A stretch of 64,000 bases of DNA, from positions 6,968,501-7,032,500 of the forward strand of contig NZ_CP073720.1 of assembly GCF_025137375.1 (NCBI RefSeq), given 5' to 3'. The position numbers were made by a program, and so were the translations under genes. Shown piece by piece: positions 34,172-42,018 of the stretch; positions within the stretch are counted from its first letter, which is position 1, and each line of letters starts with the position of its first letter. This DNA is from Dactylosporangium fulvum (GTDB lineage: Bacteria; Actinomycetota; Actinomycetes; Mycobacteriales; Micromonosporaceae). Below the pieces are notes generated by a model that was not told the origin of the DNA, searched no databases, and was given only the letters and a program-made list of their open reading frames with translations.

Positions 34172-35005
34172 TCAGGTCAGCTGCGAGTACAGGTCCGGCC
34201 GCCGGTCTGCGAGGGGCTGGTTGAACGGGTTGTCCCGGCGCTCCCGGCGGGTGCCGATGAGGTCGACCTCGGCCGTCACCAACTCTTCGCGGTTCCGGCT
34301 CGCGGGGCCGGCCAGCGGCCAGCCGTCGGGGCCGACGAGCACCGACCTGCCGACGAACTCCTGCCCGCGCTCGACGCCGATCCGGTTGATCCCGGCGACG
34401 TAACACTGATTGCTGTGCGCGCCGGTCATGCACATCAGGTGGGCCATCGCAGGCCCGTCGTCGGGCTGCCCCGGCACCGGCACCCAGTTCGACGGCAGTA
34501 CGACGAGATCGGCGCCCTGCAGGGCCGCGCTGCGGAACGTCTCCGGGAACCAGGCGTCGTAGCAGATGCCCACCCCGATGCGACCCAGTGGTGTGTCGAA
34601 GACCGGGAAGCCGGTCGTGTTGCGGTCGTAGATTCGTTTCTCGTCGTTCCACAGGTGCGCCTTGCGGAAGGTGCCCAGGTGACCGCCGGGCCCGAGGAAA
34701 ACGGCGGAGTTGTAGACCCGGTCCCCGTCCCGCTCGGTCACGCCGCCGACGATCCAGACCTCCAGTTCCGCCGCGAGAGCCGCCCAGCCGGTGCTCGTGG
34801 GGCCGTCCGGCACCGGCTCCGCATACTGCGCCGCCTCCGCCCGGTCCGTGAACACGTAGCCCGCCGACGCCGCCTCGGGCAGCACCACCAGCTTCGCCCC
34901 GCGGGCGGCCGCCTCGCGGATCCAGAACGACGAGGCCGCGAGGTTCGCCCGGGCGTCGCCGAAGGCCGGCCGCATCTGGACGCCGGCCAGCAGGAATCCG
35001 GTCAC
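34172..35005 (-). CDS. Second carbon-nitrogen hydrolase (nitrilase superfamily amidase)
   Basis: 277 residues from a GTG overlapping the aldehyde dehydrogenase stop. Triad: Glu44 (VVLPEA), Lys115 (FRKAHLW) and Cys148 (GICYDAWFPE). It is only distantly similar to the 28083-28913 enzyme, differing around the active site (CYDAWFPE against CYERHFPE), so the two probably act on different amides. It ends the transporter/IclR/aldehyde dehydrogenase operon. It could hydrolyse a second amide or nitrile of the substrate, or omega-amides formed in the pathway. Confidence 0.9.
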   Translation of the reverse strand: MTGFLLAGVQMRPAFGDARANLAASSFWIREAAARGAKLVVLPEAASAGYVFTDRAEAAQYAEPVPDGPTSTGWAALAAELEVWIVGGVTERDGDRVYNSAVFLGPGGHLGTFRKAHLWNDEKRIYDRNTTGFPVFDTPLGRIGVGICYDAWFPETFRSAALQGADLVVLPSNWVPVPGQPDDGPAMAHLMCMTGAHSNQCYVAGINRIGVERGQEFVGRSVLVGPDGWPLAGPASRNREELVTAEVDLIGTRRERRDNPFNQPLADRRPDLYSQLT

Positions 35006-36486
35006 CAGGACGCCCGGACAGCCGTGTACTTGATGTTCAGGTACTCGTCGATGCCGACCCGCCCGCCCTCACGGCCGAGACCCGACTGCTTCACCCCGCC
35101 GAACGGTGCGGCCGGGTTGGAGATGATGCCCTGGTTGAGACCGACCATGCCGCTCTCGAGGCGCTCGCTGACCCGCAGGCCGCGCGCGAGGTTCTCGGTG
35201 AAGACGTAGGACGCGAGGCCGTACTCCGAGGCGTTGGCCATGCGGACCGCCTCGTCCTCCTCGTCGAACGCCACGACCGGGGCCACCGGGCCGAAGATCT
35301 CTTCCCGGATCGTCCGGGCCCCGCCGGGCACACCGGAAAGGACGGTCGGCGCGAAGAAGTAGCCGTCGCCGGCGATCGCCTCTCCCCCGGTGACGACCTT
35401 GGCGCCGGCCGCCGTCGCGTCGGCGACCAGTTCCCCGACCGACTTCACGGCGTTGCCGTCGATGAGCGGGCCCACCTCGGTCTCGGGGTCGAGCCCGTGG
35501 CCGACGCGGAGGCCGCCCAGCCGCTCGGCCAGGCCGCTGACGAAGCGGTCCGCCACGGAGCGCTGGACGTAGAACCGGTTGGCGGCGGTGCAGGCCTCGC
35601 CGACGTTGCGCATCTTCGCCTGTACCGCACCCTCGATCGCCAGGTCGAGGTCGGCGTCGTCGAAGACGAGGAACGGCGCGTTGCCGCCCAGCTCCATGGA
35701 CGTGCGCAGCACCCGGTTGGCGGCCTGGCCCAGCAGGGTCCGGCCCACCTCGGTCGAGCCGGTGAACGACACCTTCCGCAGCCGCGCGTCGTCGAGCAGC
35801 GCCGAGCTGGCCTCCCCCGACCGCGCCGTGGTGAACAGGTTGACCACGCCGCGCGGGACGCCGGCCTCCTCGAGGATCGCGACCAGCGCCAGCATCGACA
35901 GCGGGGTCTGCTTGGCCGGCTTGACCACGACCGTGCAGCCGGCCGCCAGCGCGGGACCGATCTTGCGGGTGCCCATCGCCATCGGGAAGTTCCACGGCGT
36001 GATGAGCAGGCACGGGCCGACGGGCTGCCGCATGACGACCACCCGTGAGCCGCCGCCCGGGGCGGCGAGGTAACCGCCGTCGATGCGGACGGCCTCCTCG
36101 GCGAACCAGCGGAAGAACTCCGCCGCGTAGCTGACCTCCGCCTGCGACTCCGCGAAGGCCTTGCCCATCTCCAGGGTCATCAGGCCGGCCAGGTCGTCGC
36201 GCCGCGCGATCATCAGCTCGAACGCCCGCCGCAGCACCTCCCCGCGTTCCCGCGGCGGCGTGGCGGCCCAGGCCTCCTGGGCCCGGTCGGCGGCGGCCAG
36301 GGCGTCGAGGGCGTCGACGACGGAAGCGTCGGCGACCTCCGCGATCGCCGAGCCGGTCGCCGGGTCCTCCACCGTCAGCACCTTGCCGCCGCGGGCCGGC
36401 CGCCACTCTCCGTCGATGTACAGGCCCTTCGGCACCCGGCCGGCCACCGCCGTCGCCGCGGCCAGCGCCTCGTCAAATGCGGCCAT
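35002..36486 (-). CDS. NAD(P)+-dependent aldehyde dehydrogenase (semialdehyde dehydrogenase type)
   Basis: 494 residues, ATG with GGAGGAGG six bases upstream. Catalytic Cys299 (NVGEACTAANRF), Glu265 (MELGGNAP) and Asn165 (TPWNFP) are all present; FTGSTEVG is the cofactor motif. Its overall pattern is that of succinate-semialdehyde-like dehydrogenases (GabD group), not the CoA-acylating methylmalonate-semialdehyde type. It would oxidise the semialdehyde produced by the class III transaminase of the companion operon. It sits between IclR and the second CN hydrolase. Confidence 0.94.
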   Translation of the reverse strand: MAAFDEALAAATAVAGRVPKGLYIDGEWRPARGGKVLTVEDPATGSAIAEVADASVVDALDALAAADRAQEAWAATPPRERGEVLRRAFELMIARRDDLAGLMTLEMGKAFAESQAEVSYAAEFFRWFAEEAVRIDGGYLAAPGGGSRVVVMRQPVGPCLLITPWNFPMAMGTRKIGPALAAGCTVVVKPAKQTPLSMLALVAILEEAGVPRGVVNLFTTARSGEASSALLDDARLRKVSFTGSTEVGRTLLGQAANRVLRTSMELGGNAPFLVFDDADLDLAIEGAVQAKMRNVGEACTAANRFYVQRSVADRFVSGLAERLGGLRVGHGLDPETEVGPLIDGNAVKSVGELVADATAAGAKVVTGGEAIAGDGYFFAPTVLSGVPGGARTIREEIFGPVAPVVAFDEEDEAVRMANASEYGLASYVFTENLARGLRVSERLESGMVGLNQGIISNPAAPFGGVKQSGLGREGGRVGIDEYLNIKYTAVRASW

Positions 36487-36550
36487 TGCATTCCTCCTCC
36501 ACCGCGGCCGGTCGCCCGGCCCGGTCAGTCACCGGCGTCGGTCACCGGCG

Positions 36551-37342
36551 CTAGTGCCGGCCGAGCGCGCTCGGCAGATCGATATCGGTGTTGCTGAGCA
36601 GCTCGCTGAGTTGCCGCGCGGCCTTCATGACCGACTCCGCCACCTCGTTGATGCGATCGCGGGTGAGCCGGTAGGTGGGGCCGCCGATCCAGACCGCGTA
36701 CGGCGTCGTGTCGCGGACCCGCACCGGTGCGGCCACCGAGGCCGCGCCGATCTCCAGTTCGTCGTAGGCGAAGGCGAAGCCCCGGCTGTAGACCGCGGCC
36801 AGCGAGCTCATGAACGAGTCCAGGTCGCCGACCTCCTGCGGGGCGTGGGTGGCGAACTCCTCGGCGAAGTCGGCGCGGACCTGCTCCGGGTCGAGCGCCG
36901 CCAGCAGCACCTTGCCGGTGGACGTCGCCCACACCGGCTGGGTCCTGGGCACCGGCTTCAGGGTCTGGCCGATGAGCGAGGGCCCCGGCACCTGGGCCAC
37001 GACCATCACCTTCGGCGCCAGCAGGACGTCGAAGCCCGCGGTCTCCTTCGTCTCCCCCGCCAGGTCGCGCAGCACGTCCCGCATGTGGCTGTAGGCGCCG
37101 CCCCCGTCGAGCAGGCCGCCCACGATGGACAGCAGCCCGAGCGACACCCGGTACCGCCGCGTCACCGGGTCGAGCGTCAGCCAGCTCTCGCGCTCGAGCA
37201 CGGTCAGCACCCGGTAGCAGGTCGCCTTCGGAATGCCCGCCTCGCGGGCGACCTCGCTCAGGCCGACGCCCTCCGGGTGGGCCGCCACGGCCCGCAGCAG
37301 CCAGATGGTGCGCCGGACCAGCCCTGCCTCACCAGACGCCAT
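36551..37342 (-). CDS. IclR-family transcriptional regulator
   Basis: 263 residues, ATG with GAGGAAG upstream. The N-terminal winged HTH reads RRTIWLLRAVAAHPEGVGLSEVAREAGIPKATCYRVL. The C-terminal GAF-like effector domain starts about residue 80. It lies inside the transporter operon, between the binding protein and aldehyde dehydrogenase genes. Near-identical 23-bp palindromic sites at the two promoters (34015-34037 and 41346-41368) are the natural targets, making it an autoregulated repressor of all 13 genes. The effector is probably the imported compound or a ring-opened intermediate. Confidence 0.93.
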   Translation of the reverse strand: MASGEAGLVRRTIWLLRAVAAHPEGVGLSEVAREAGIPKATCYRVLTVLERESWLTLDPVTRRYRVSLGLLSIVGGLLDGGGAYSHMRDVLRDLAGETKETAGFDVLLAPKVMVVAQVPGPSLIGQTLKPVPRTQPVWATSTGKVLLAALDPEQVRADFAEEFATHAPQEVGDLDSFMSSLAAVYSRGFAFAYDELEIGAASVAAPVRVRDTTPYAVWIGGPTYRLTRDRINEVAESVMKAARQLSELLSNTDIDLPSALGRH

Positions 37343-37460
37343 CGACTTCCTCCGTATTCTGCTTGCCGTCGTCAGCGGTGACGGTTCGCTGACATCCTGG
37401 CAGGCTCGCCGCGAAACCGGGTGCCGGACGAGCCCGAAAGCCGTCCGGCACGCCGATCGC

Positions 37461-38624
37461 CTACTTCCCGCCCTCGGTGATGGTCACCGATTCCGGCTTG
37501 TAGGAACTCCCGAGCACGTCCATACCCGCGTCCTTGAGTTCCTTCTGCGCGCGTTCGGACAGGTCCGTGCGGAAGGCGGCGCTGTCCGGCTTCTTCTTGA
37601 GGACCCCGGCGTTGACAGCGATCTCGATCGTCTGGTCCCAGGCCGCCTGGTCCATCAGGCCGACGCCCTTCGGCGAGGGCCAGACCAGCCTGTTGACCTC
37701 GTTGAGCATCCAGGTCTGGTGCCCCTTGCCCAGCGCGCTGCCGTGTGCCAGCACGATGTCGACGCAGCTGTTGAGCTCGTCGCGGCAGTGTGCCCAGCCG
37801 CGGTACGACGCCTTGAGGAACTTCACGGCGGTATCCTGGTTCGCCTGGTTGCTCAGCCAGTCGCCACGGCTGTAGATGCCGTCCTCGAGACTGGTGTACC
37901 CGGTTTCCTGCAGGCTGATCGCGGTGAAGTCGGACGGCTGGTACAGCTGCCCGGTCTTCGGGTTCTTGGTCTCCAGCAGCTGGGCGTACTCGTTGTAGCT
38001 CTTCGCCTGCGCGGCTTCGACCTCGCGCTTGAGCAGCAGGGACATGTCGAACGGCTGCTGGATGATCTGCACGTCCTTGGCCGGGTCGACACCGGCGCCG
38101 CGCATCGCCGCGAACAGCACGAGCTCGTTGCCGTAGCCCCAGCTGCCGACCTTCCTGCCCTTGAGGTCGGCCAGCGTCTTGATGCCGGAGTCGGCCCAGG
38201 CGACCTGCAGGTAGGCGCCCCGCTGGAAGACCTGACCGATGTTGACCAGGTCGGCACCCTGCTCCCTGGTCACCATGGTCTTGGTGACGTGGCTGACGGC
38301 GAACTCGGCGTTGCCGGCGGAGAGGATCTGCTGGGGGACGATGTTCACGCCCCCTTCCTGGATGGTGACGTCCAGGCACTCCGCGTCGTAGTAGCCCTTG
38401 TCCTTCGCCGCGTAGTAGCCGGCGAACTGGGCCTGGGCGACCCATTGGAGCACGACCCGGACCTTGGTCTTCGACTTGCAGTCCTTGCCGGCGTCGGACG
38501 CGGCCTGCGTCGACGTGTCGGACATGCCGCCACAGCCGGACGCGAGCAGTGCGGTGGCCGTGAGAGCGCTCAGCACGGAGGCGACGCGGCCCGGCCGGGC
38601 GGATAACCGTCTACGAAGGAACAT
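37461..38624 (-). CDS. NMT1/THI5-type ABC substrate-binding lipoprotein
   Basis: 387 residues from ATG with GGAG five bases upstream. The lipobox LASGC has its Cys at residue 31. The mature protein has the NMT1/ThiY pattern (VRVVLQWVAQAQFAGYYAAKDKGYY, then GNAEFAVSHVT and KGRKVGSWGYGNE). Proteins of this family bind pyrimidine precursors, riboflavin or related heterocycles and some sulfonates. The first operon encodes cyclic-ureide degradation, so a pyrimidine- or hydantoin-like ligand is likely. It belongs with the two permeases and ATPase upstream. Confidence 0.93.
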   Translation of the reverse strand: MFLRRRLSARPGRVASVLSALTATALLASGCGGMSDTSTQAASDAGKDCKSKTKVRVVLQWVAQAQFAGYYAAKDKGYYDAECLDVTIQEGGVNIVPQQILSAGNAEFAVSHVTKTMVTREQGADLVNIGQVFQRGAYLQVAWADSGIKTLADLKGRKVGSWGYGNELVLFAAMRGAGVDPAKDVQIIQQPFDMSLLLKREVEAAQAKSYNEYAQLLETKNPKTGQLYQPSDFTAISLQETGYTSLEDGIYSRGDWLSNQANQDTAVKFLKASYRGWAHCRDELNSCVDIVLAHGSALGKGHQTWMLNEVNRLVWPSPKGVGLMDQAAWDQTIEIAVNAGVLKKKPDSAAFRTDLSERAQKELKDAGMDVLGSSYKPESVTITEGGK

Positions 38625-38667
38625 GCTGACTCCATAGGTTCTTGAGGGCACGACTGCGGGCCATGGC

Positions 38668-39495
38668 CTACGGGTTCTCGTCGTGCAACGAGGCGTGCCA
38701 GGGCATGAGGAGCCGTTCCAGGAGGGACACGACACCGAACATGGCCAGGCCGAGGGCGCTCGCCACGGCGATCCCGGCCCAGGCGTACTCGAAACGGGGC
38801 AATGCCGCCTGATAGGCGATGTAGACGCCGAGCGCGTTGCTCGGCCCGCCGAAGTACTCGGTCACGATCACACCGATCACGGCGAGCGTGGAGCCGAGCT
38901 TCAGCGCGTTGAACAGAAAGGGCAGCGCGTTGGGCAGCCGCAACATCAACGCCACGTGTCGTGGCTTGGCCGCCAGCGACTGCATGACCTCCAGGTGCAA
39001 GGGTGAGACCTGAAGCAGACCCCGGGTCGTGTTGACCAGGACGGGGAAGAAGACCATCACGGCGGCGACGCCGGCCTTGGAGACCAGGCTCGTCACACCG
39101 AACCAGTTGTTGAAGATCGGCGCCAGGGCCACGATCGGGGCGCAGTTGACGATGACGGCAACGGTGAGCACAGGGCTGGACATGCTCGGGAACCGGCTCA
39201 GCACCAGGGCCACCACGACGCCCCACACCACGCCCATGAGCAGGCCGAGCAGCACCGCCTGGACGGTGATCCGCGACGCCGACATGATCGTGGTGAACTG
39301 GCTGACAAAAGCGGCCAGGATCTCGCTCGGCGCCGGGACGATGAACGACGGCACGTCGAACACGGTCACGGCGAGCTGCCACACGCCGAGGATCACCACG
39401 GCGGTGACGGCGACCGGGAGGTACCGGCCGATGAGGTTCCGCAGCCTGATCCCGGCCCCGGACGGCTGGAGCTGCGCGGCCTGGGTGACGCTCAT
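38668..39495 (-). CDS. ABC transporter permease (SsuC/ThiX type)
   Basis: 275 residues; its ATG overlaps the ATPase stop (TGATG). It has about six membrane helices and the EAA-like loop LEVMQSLAAKPRHVALMLRLPNALPF. It is one of two permeases of the heterocycle importer. The open frame upstream is the ATPase region in another frame. Confidence 0.93.
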   Translation of the reverse strand: MSVTQAAQLQPSGAGIRLRNLIGRYLPVAVTAVVILGVWQLAVTVFDVPSFIVPAPSEILAAFVSQFTTIMSASRITVQAVLLGLLMGVVWGVVVALVLSRFPSMSSPVLTVAVIVNCAPIVALAPIFNNWFGVTSLVSKAGVAAVMVFFPVLVNTTRGLLQVSPLHLEVMQSLAAKPRHVALMLRLPNALPFLFNALKLGSTLAVIGVIVTEYFGGPSNALGVYIAYQAALPRFEYAWAGIAVASALGLAMFGVVSLLERLLMPWHASLHDENP

Positions 39496-40283
39496 CAGGC
39501 GGCCTGCTCTGCGGGTGCGCCGTGCAGCGCCGTGCGGACCTCGGTCACCTTGGCGAAGAACTCCTCGGTGGTACGGGTCGCCGCGGTCCGCGGGTACGGG
39601 AGGTCCACGTCGATGCTGGCCGCGATCCGGCCCGGGCGGGCGGTCATGACGACGATCCGCGACGACAGGAAGACCGCCTCGGAGATGCTGTGCGTGACGA
39701 ACACGACGGTGGTCCGCGTGTCCGCCCAGATCCGCAGCAGCTCGCCCTGCAGCCGCTCCCGGTTCATCTCGTCCAGTGCGCCCAGCGGCTCGTCCATGAA
39801 CAGGATCTCGGGATCGGCGGACAGGGCGCGGGCGATCGCCACCCGCTGCTGCATGCCGCCGGACAGCTGCCACGGGAAGTGCTTGGCGAACTCGGAGAGC
39901 CGGACGAGCTCCAGCATCTCGTGGGCCTTGGCCCGCCGCGTCTGCTTGTCGGCGCCGGCGACCTGCAGCGGCAGCTCCACGTTCCGCTGCACGCTGCGCC
40001 AGTCGAACAGGCCGGCCTGCTGGAAGACCATCCCGTAGTCGCGGTCGGTCCGGGCCGCGCGGGGCGTCTTGCCGTTGAGCGACACCGAGCCGCTGGACGG
40101 CTCGGTCAGGTCGGCCAGGACGCGCAGCAGCGTGCTCTTGCCGCAGCCGCTCGGGCCCAGCAGTGACACGAACTCGCCGCGGGCGATCGACAGGTCGATG
40201 TCCTGAAGCGCGGTCACCGAGCGCTTGCCGCTGTTGAACTCCTTGTTGACTCCGCGCACAGAGATGATGGCGGGCTCAGACAT
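39495..40283 (-). CDS. ABC transporter ATPase (SsuB/ThiZ type)
   Basis: 262 residues with ribosome-binding site GGAGG. Walker A GPSGCGKST, Q-loop MVFQQAGLFDW, signature LSGGMQQRVAIARAL, Walker B ILFMDEPLGALD and H-loop FVTHSI are all intact. It energises the importer formed with the flanking permeases and the NMT1-type lipoprotein. Confidence 0.95.
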   Translation of the reverse strand: MSEPAIISVRGVNKEFNSGKRSVTALQDIDLSIARGEFVSLLGPSGCGKSTLLRVLADLTEPSSGSVSLNGKTPRAARTDRDYGMVFQQAGLFDWRSVQRNVELPLQVAGADKQTRRAKAHEMLELVRLSEFAKHFPWQLSGGMQQRVAIARALSADPEILFMDEPLGALDEMNRERLQGELLRIWADTRTTVVFVTHSISEAVFLSSRIVVMTARPGRIAASIDVDLPYPRTAATRTTEEFFAKVTEVRTALHGAPAEQAA

Positions 40284-40316
40284 CAGCGCCTCCAGGCATT
40301 GTTGAAGGGGACGTGC

Positions 40317-41270
40317 TCACCGCGCGTGGCGGCGCCGGAGCGCGATTCGCTCGATCAGTCCCAGCAGCTGCACGAACACGATGCCGGCCACCGCGGAGAC
40401 CAGGACGGCCGCGTAGAGCTTCTCCGGCCCGTTCGAGTAGTAATAGGCGAAGGTGAGGATCGACCGCCCGATGCCACGACCGGTTCCCGCGGACAGCTCA
40501 CCGACGATGGCGCCCACGACGCTCGCCGTGGCGGCCAGCCGGAGACCGGCGAACACGAACGGCAGGGCCGCCGGGATCCGCAGCCACCACAGCACCTGCC
40601 GGCGCTTGGCACCGACGCTGTGCATGAGCTCCAGGTGCACCTTCTGCGGTGACTTCAACCCGCGCAGCGTGTTGATCGTGACCGGGAAGAACGCGAGGTA
40701 GGCGGCGATACCGGTCACGCCGACCCACGGCGGGGCACCGGCCTTGCCGCCCCAGATCACGATCATCGGCGCGATCGCCACCAGCGGTACCGTCTGCGAC
40801 GCCACCAGCCAGGGCATCAGGCCCTTGCTGACCGGGACCAGGTGCAGGAACACGACCGCCAGGAGCAGGCCGAGCACGGATCCGGCCACGAGCCCGTAGA
40901 GGGCCTCGCGCAGCGTCACGGTGGTCTCGCCGATCAGGTACGCACCCAGCGACATCGGGTCGCCGCGCCGGGCGGGCTCGACCAGCGAGTGCAGGATCGT
41001 CGAGAGATGGGGCATCGACAGGTCGTCGGTGGCGACCGGAAGGCCGATCGTCGTGCCCGGCACGACATCACCGACCGCCTGGCCCAGCGCCTTGTACCCC
41101 TCCCAGAGGCCGGCCAGCGCCGCGACGACGCCGATGGCGCCGACGGTGTTGATGGCATGTTTTTTCACGTCAGGTCCGCGCAGGGATCGGGCCGGTGTCA
41201 CCCGTTCCGTGCGCTTGGCGCGACCCGTCTCTACCGGTGTCGGCGGCGGAACGATCTTTGTCGCGGTCAT
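40317..41270 (-). CDS. ABC transporter permease (SsuC/ThiX type)
   Basis: 317 residues, first gene after the site B promoter. The cytoplasmic N-terminal ~45 residues are charged, followed by six or so helices and the loop LELMHSVGAKRRQVLWWLRIPAALPF. Its pairing with the 38668-39495 permease indicates a heterodimeric channel. Confidence 0.92.
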   Translation of the reverse strand: MTATKIVPPPTPVETGRAKRTERVTPARSLRGPDVKKHAINTVGAIGVVAALAGLWEGYKALGQAVGDVVPGTTIGLPVATDDLSMPHLSTILHSLVEPARRGDPMSLGAYLIGETTVTLREALYGLVAGSVLGLLLAVVFLHLVPVSKGLMPWLVASQTVPLVAIAPMIVIWGGKAGAPPWVGVTGIAAYLAFFPVTINTLRGLKSPQKVHLELMHSVGAKRRQVLWWLRIPAALPFVFAGLRLAATASVVGAIVGELSAGTGRGIGRSILTFAYYYSNGPEKLYAAVLVSAVAGIVFVQLLGLIERIALRRRHAR

Positions 41271-41318
41271 CTACAGGCACTCTCCGAAACCTCTCGGGAG
41301 CCGTCGTCCGGCGGTGGA

Positions 41319-41368
41319 ATCCACTGAGTGAACCAGTGGATCGGATCACTGAGTGAACTGGTGGTTCA
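41319..41368. promoter_or_regulatory. Putative IclR operator, site B (double)
   Basis: 41346-41368 matches site A at 20 of 23 bases and contains GTGAAC-N5-GTTCAC. A second element at 41319-41341 has perfect arms ATCCACTG/CAGTGGAT around the shared half-site AGTGAAC. Confidence 0.8.
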
Positions 41369-41396
41369 CGATAGGGGGTGACTCAGGCCACGTCAA
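41368..41396 (-). promoter_or_regulatory. Promoter of the importer-IclR-aldehyde dehydrogenase operon
   Basis: -35 TTGACG (41396-41391), 17-base spacer, -10 TATCGT (41373-41368), immediately followed by the operator. The layout is the same as at 34012-34067. Confidence 0.7.
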
Positions 41397-41753
41397 TGGA
41401 TCGCGGAAGCCGGATAACTCGCGCTCCGGCGGCCCTTCAAATGCGGATGAACTGGGGATTTCCGGTGGTTTCCCGCGTGTTGCGGATCAGCCGTTCGGCC
41501 CACCCGGCCTCGGACGAGAGTGCCCGACCAAGCGATCGTTCGTCTCCACCGCCGCGACCGCTCGACCCGGCGCCCGGGGCGAAGGCAGGTCTACCGTCCG
41601 CCGCGGACCCGAGAACAGGGCCAGCGCACTGCTCGCGAGAGCGTTTCCGCGATAGCCGCCTGACTCGATCCAGGCAATTCGGGCGCGTTCCGCACCCCAG
41701 CGTGTGTCGTCGGTTCGGTCATGGGCGTTCGGCGGGCCCGCGCCGCCGGTCTC

Positions 41754-41804
41754 GTTGACCTTGATGGACTTCGGCGGCCAGGGACGGAAACGATCAAGGT
41801 CAAC
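41754..41804. repeat. 12-bp inverted repeat with 27-base loop
   Basis: GTTGACCTTGAT (41754-41765) and ATCAAGGTCAAC (41793-41804) are perfect complements. They sit in otherwise featureless spacer DNA. Confidence 0.75.
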
Positions 41805-41966
41805 CGCTCGGGTCGACACATAGCCGGGAATGTCCGACAAATCGGGCGCGGGGTGTTGCGCAGGTCGAACCATGTCACACCAGGCTGTCGCCGGCCGCGC
41901 CGAAAACCCGGCGCGGGACGAGGCGGCTCTACGTCGTGCTCAGCCGCGGGTGATGCATCGTGGCGA

Positions 41967-42004
41967 ACGGGCCCGGTCGATCACTGCGGATCGGCCGGGC
42001 CCGT
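41967..42004. terminator. katG terminator hairpin
   Basis: 16-bp arms (41967-41982 and 41989-42004) pair with one mismatch around a 6-base loop, 14 bases beyond the katG stop codon. Confidence 0.8.
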
Positions 42005-42018
42005 CGGTTGGAGCCGGA

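Larger units (their letters stand above)
41271..42018. other. 748-bp spacer between importer operon and katG
   Basis: The first 130 bases hold the site B operator and promoter. The remainder has no convincing gene: open frames on both strands are Arg/Pro/Ser-rich with no ribosome-binding sites or family signatures. It contains a long inverted repeat (41754-41804) and the katG terminator (41967-42004). It may be decayed DNA. Confidence 0.6.

Noticed and set aside
41378..41873. Short open frames on both strands in the spacer before katG
   Set aside because: No ribosome-binding sites, no recognisable domains and Ser/Arg/Pro-biased composition; I also checked for transposase-like motifs and saw none.
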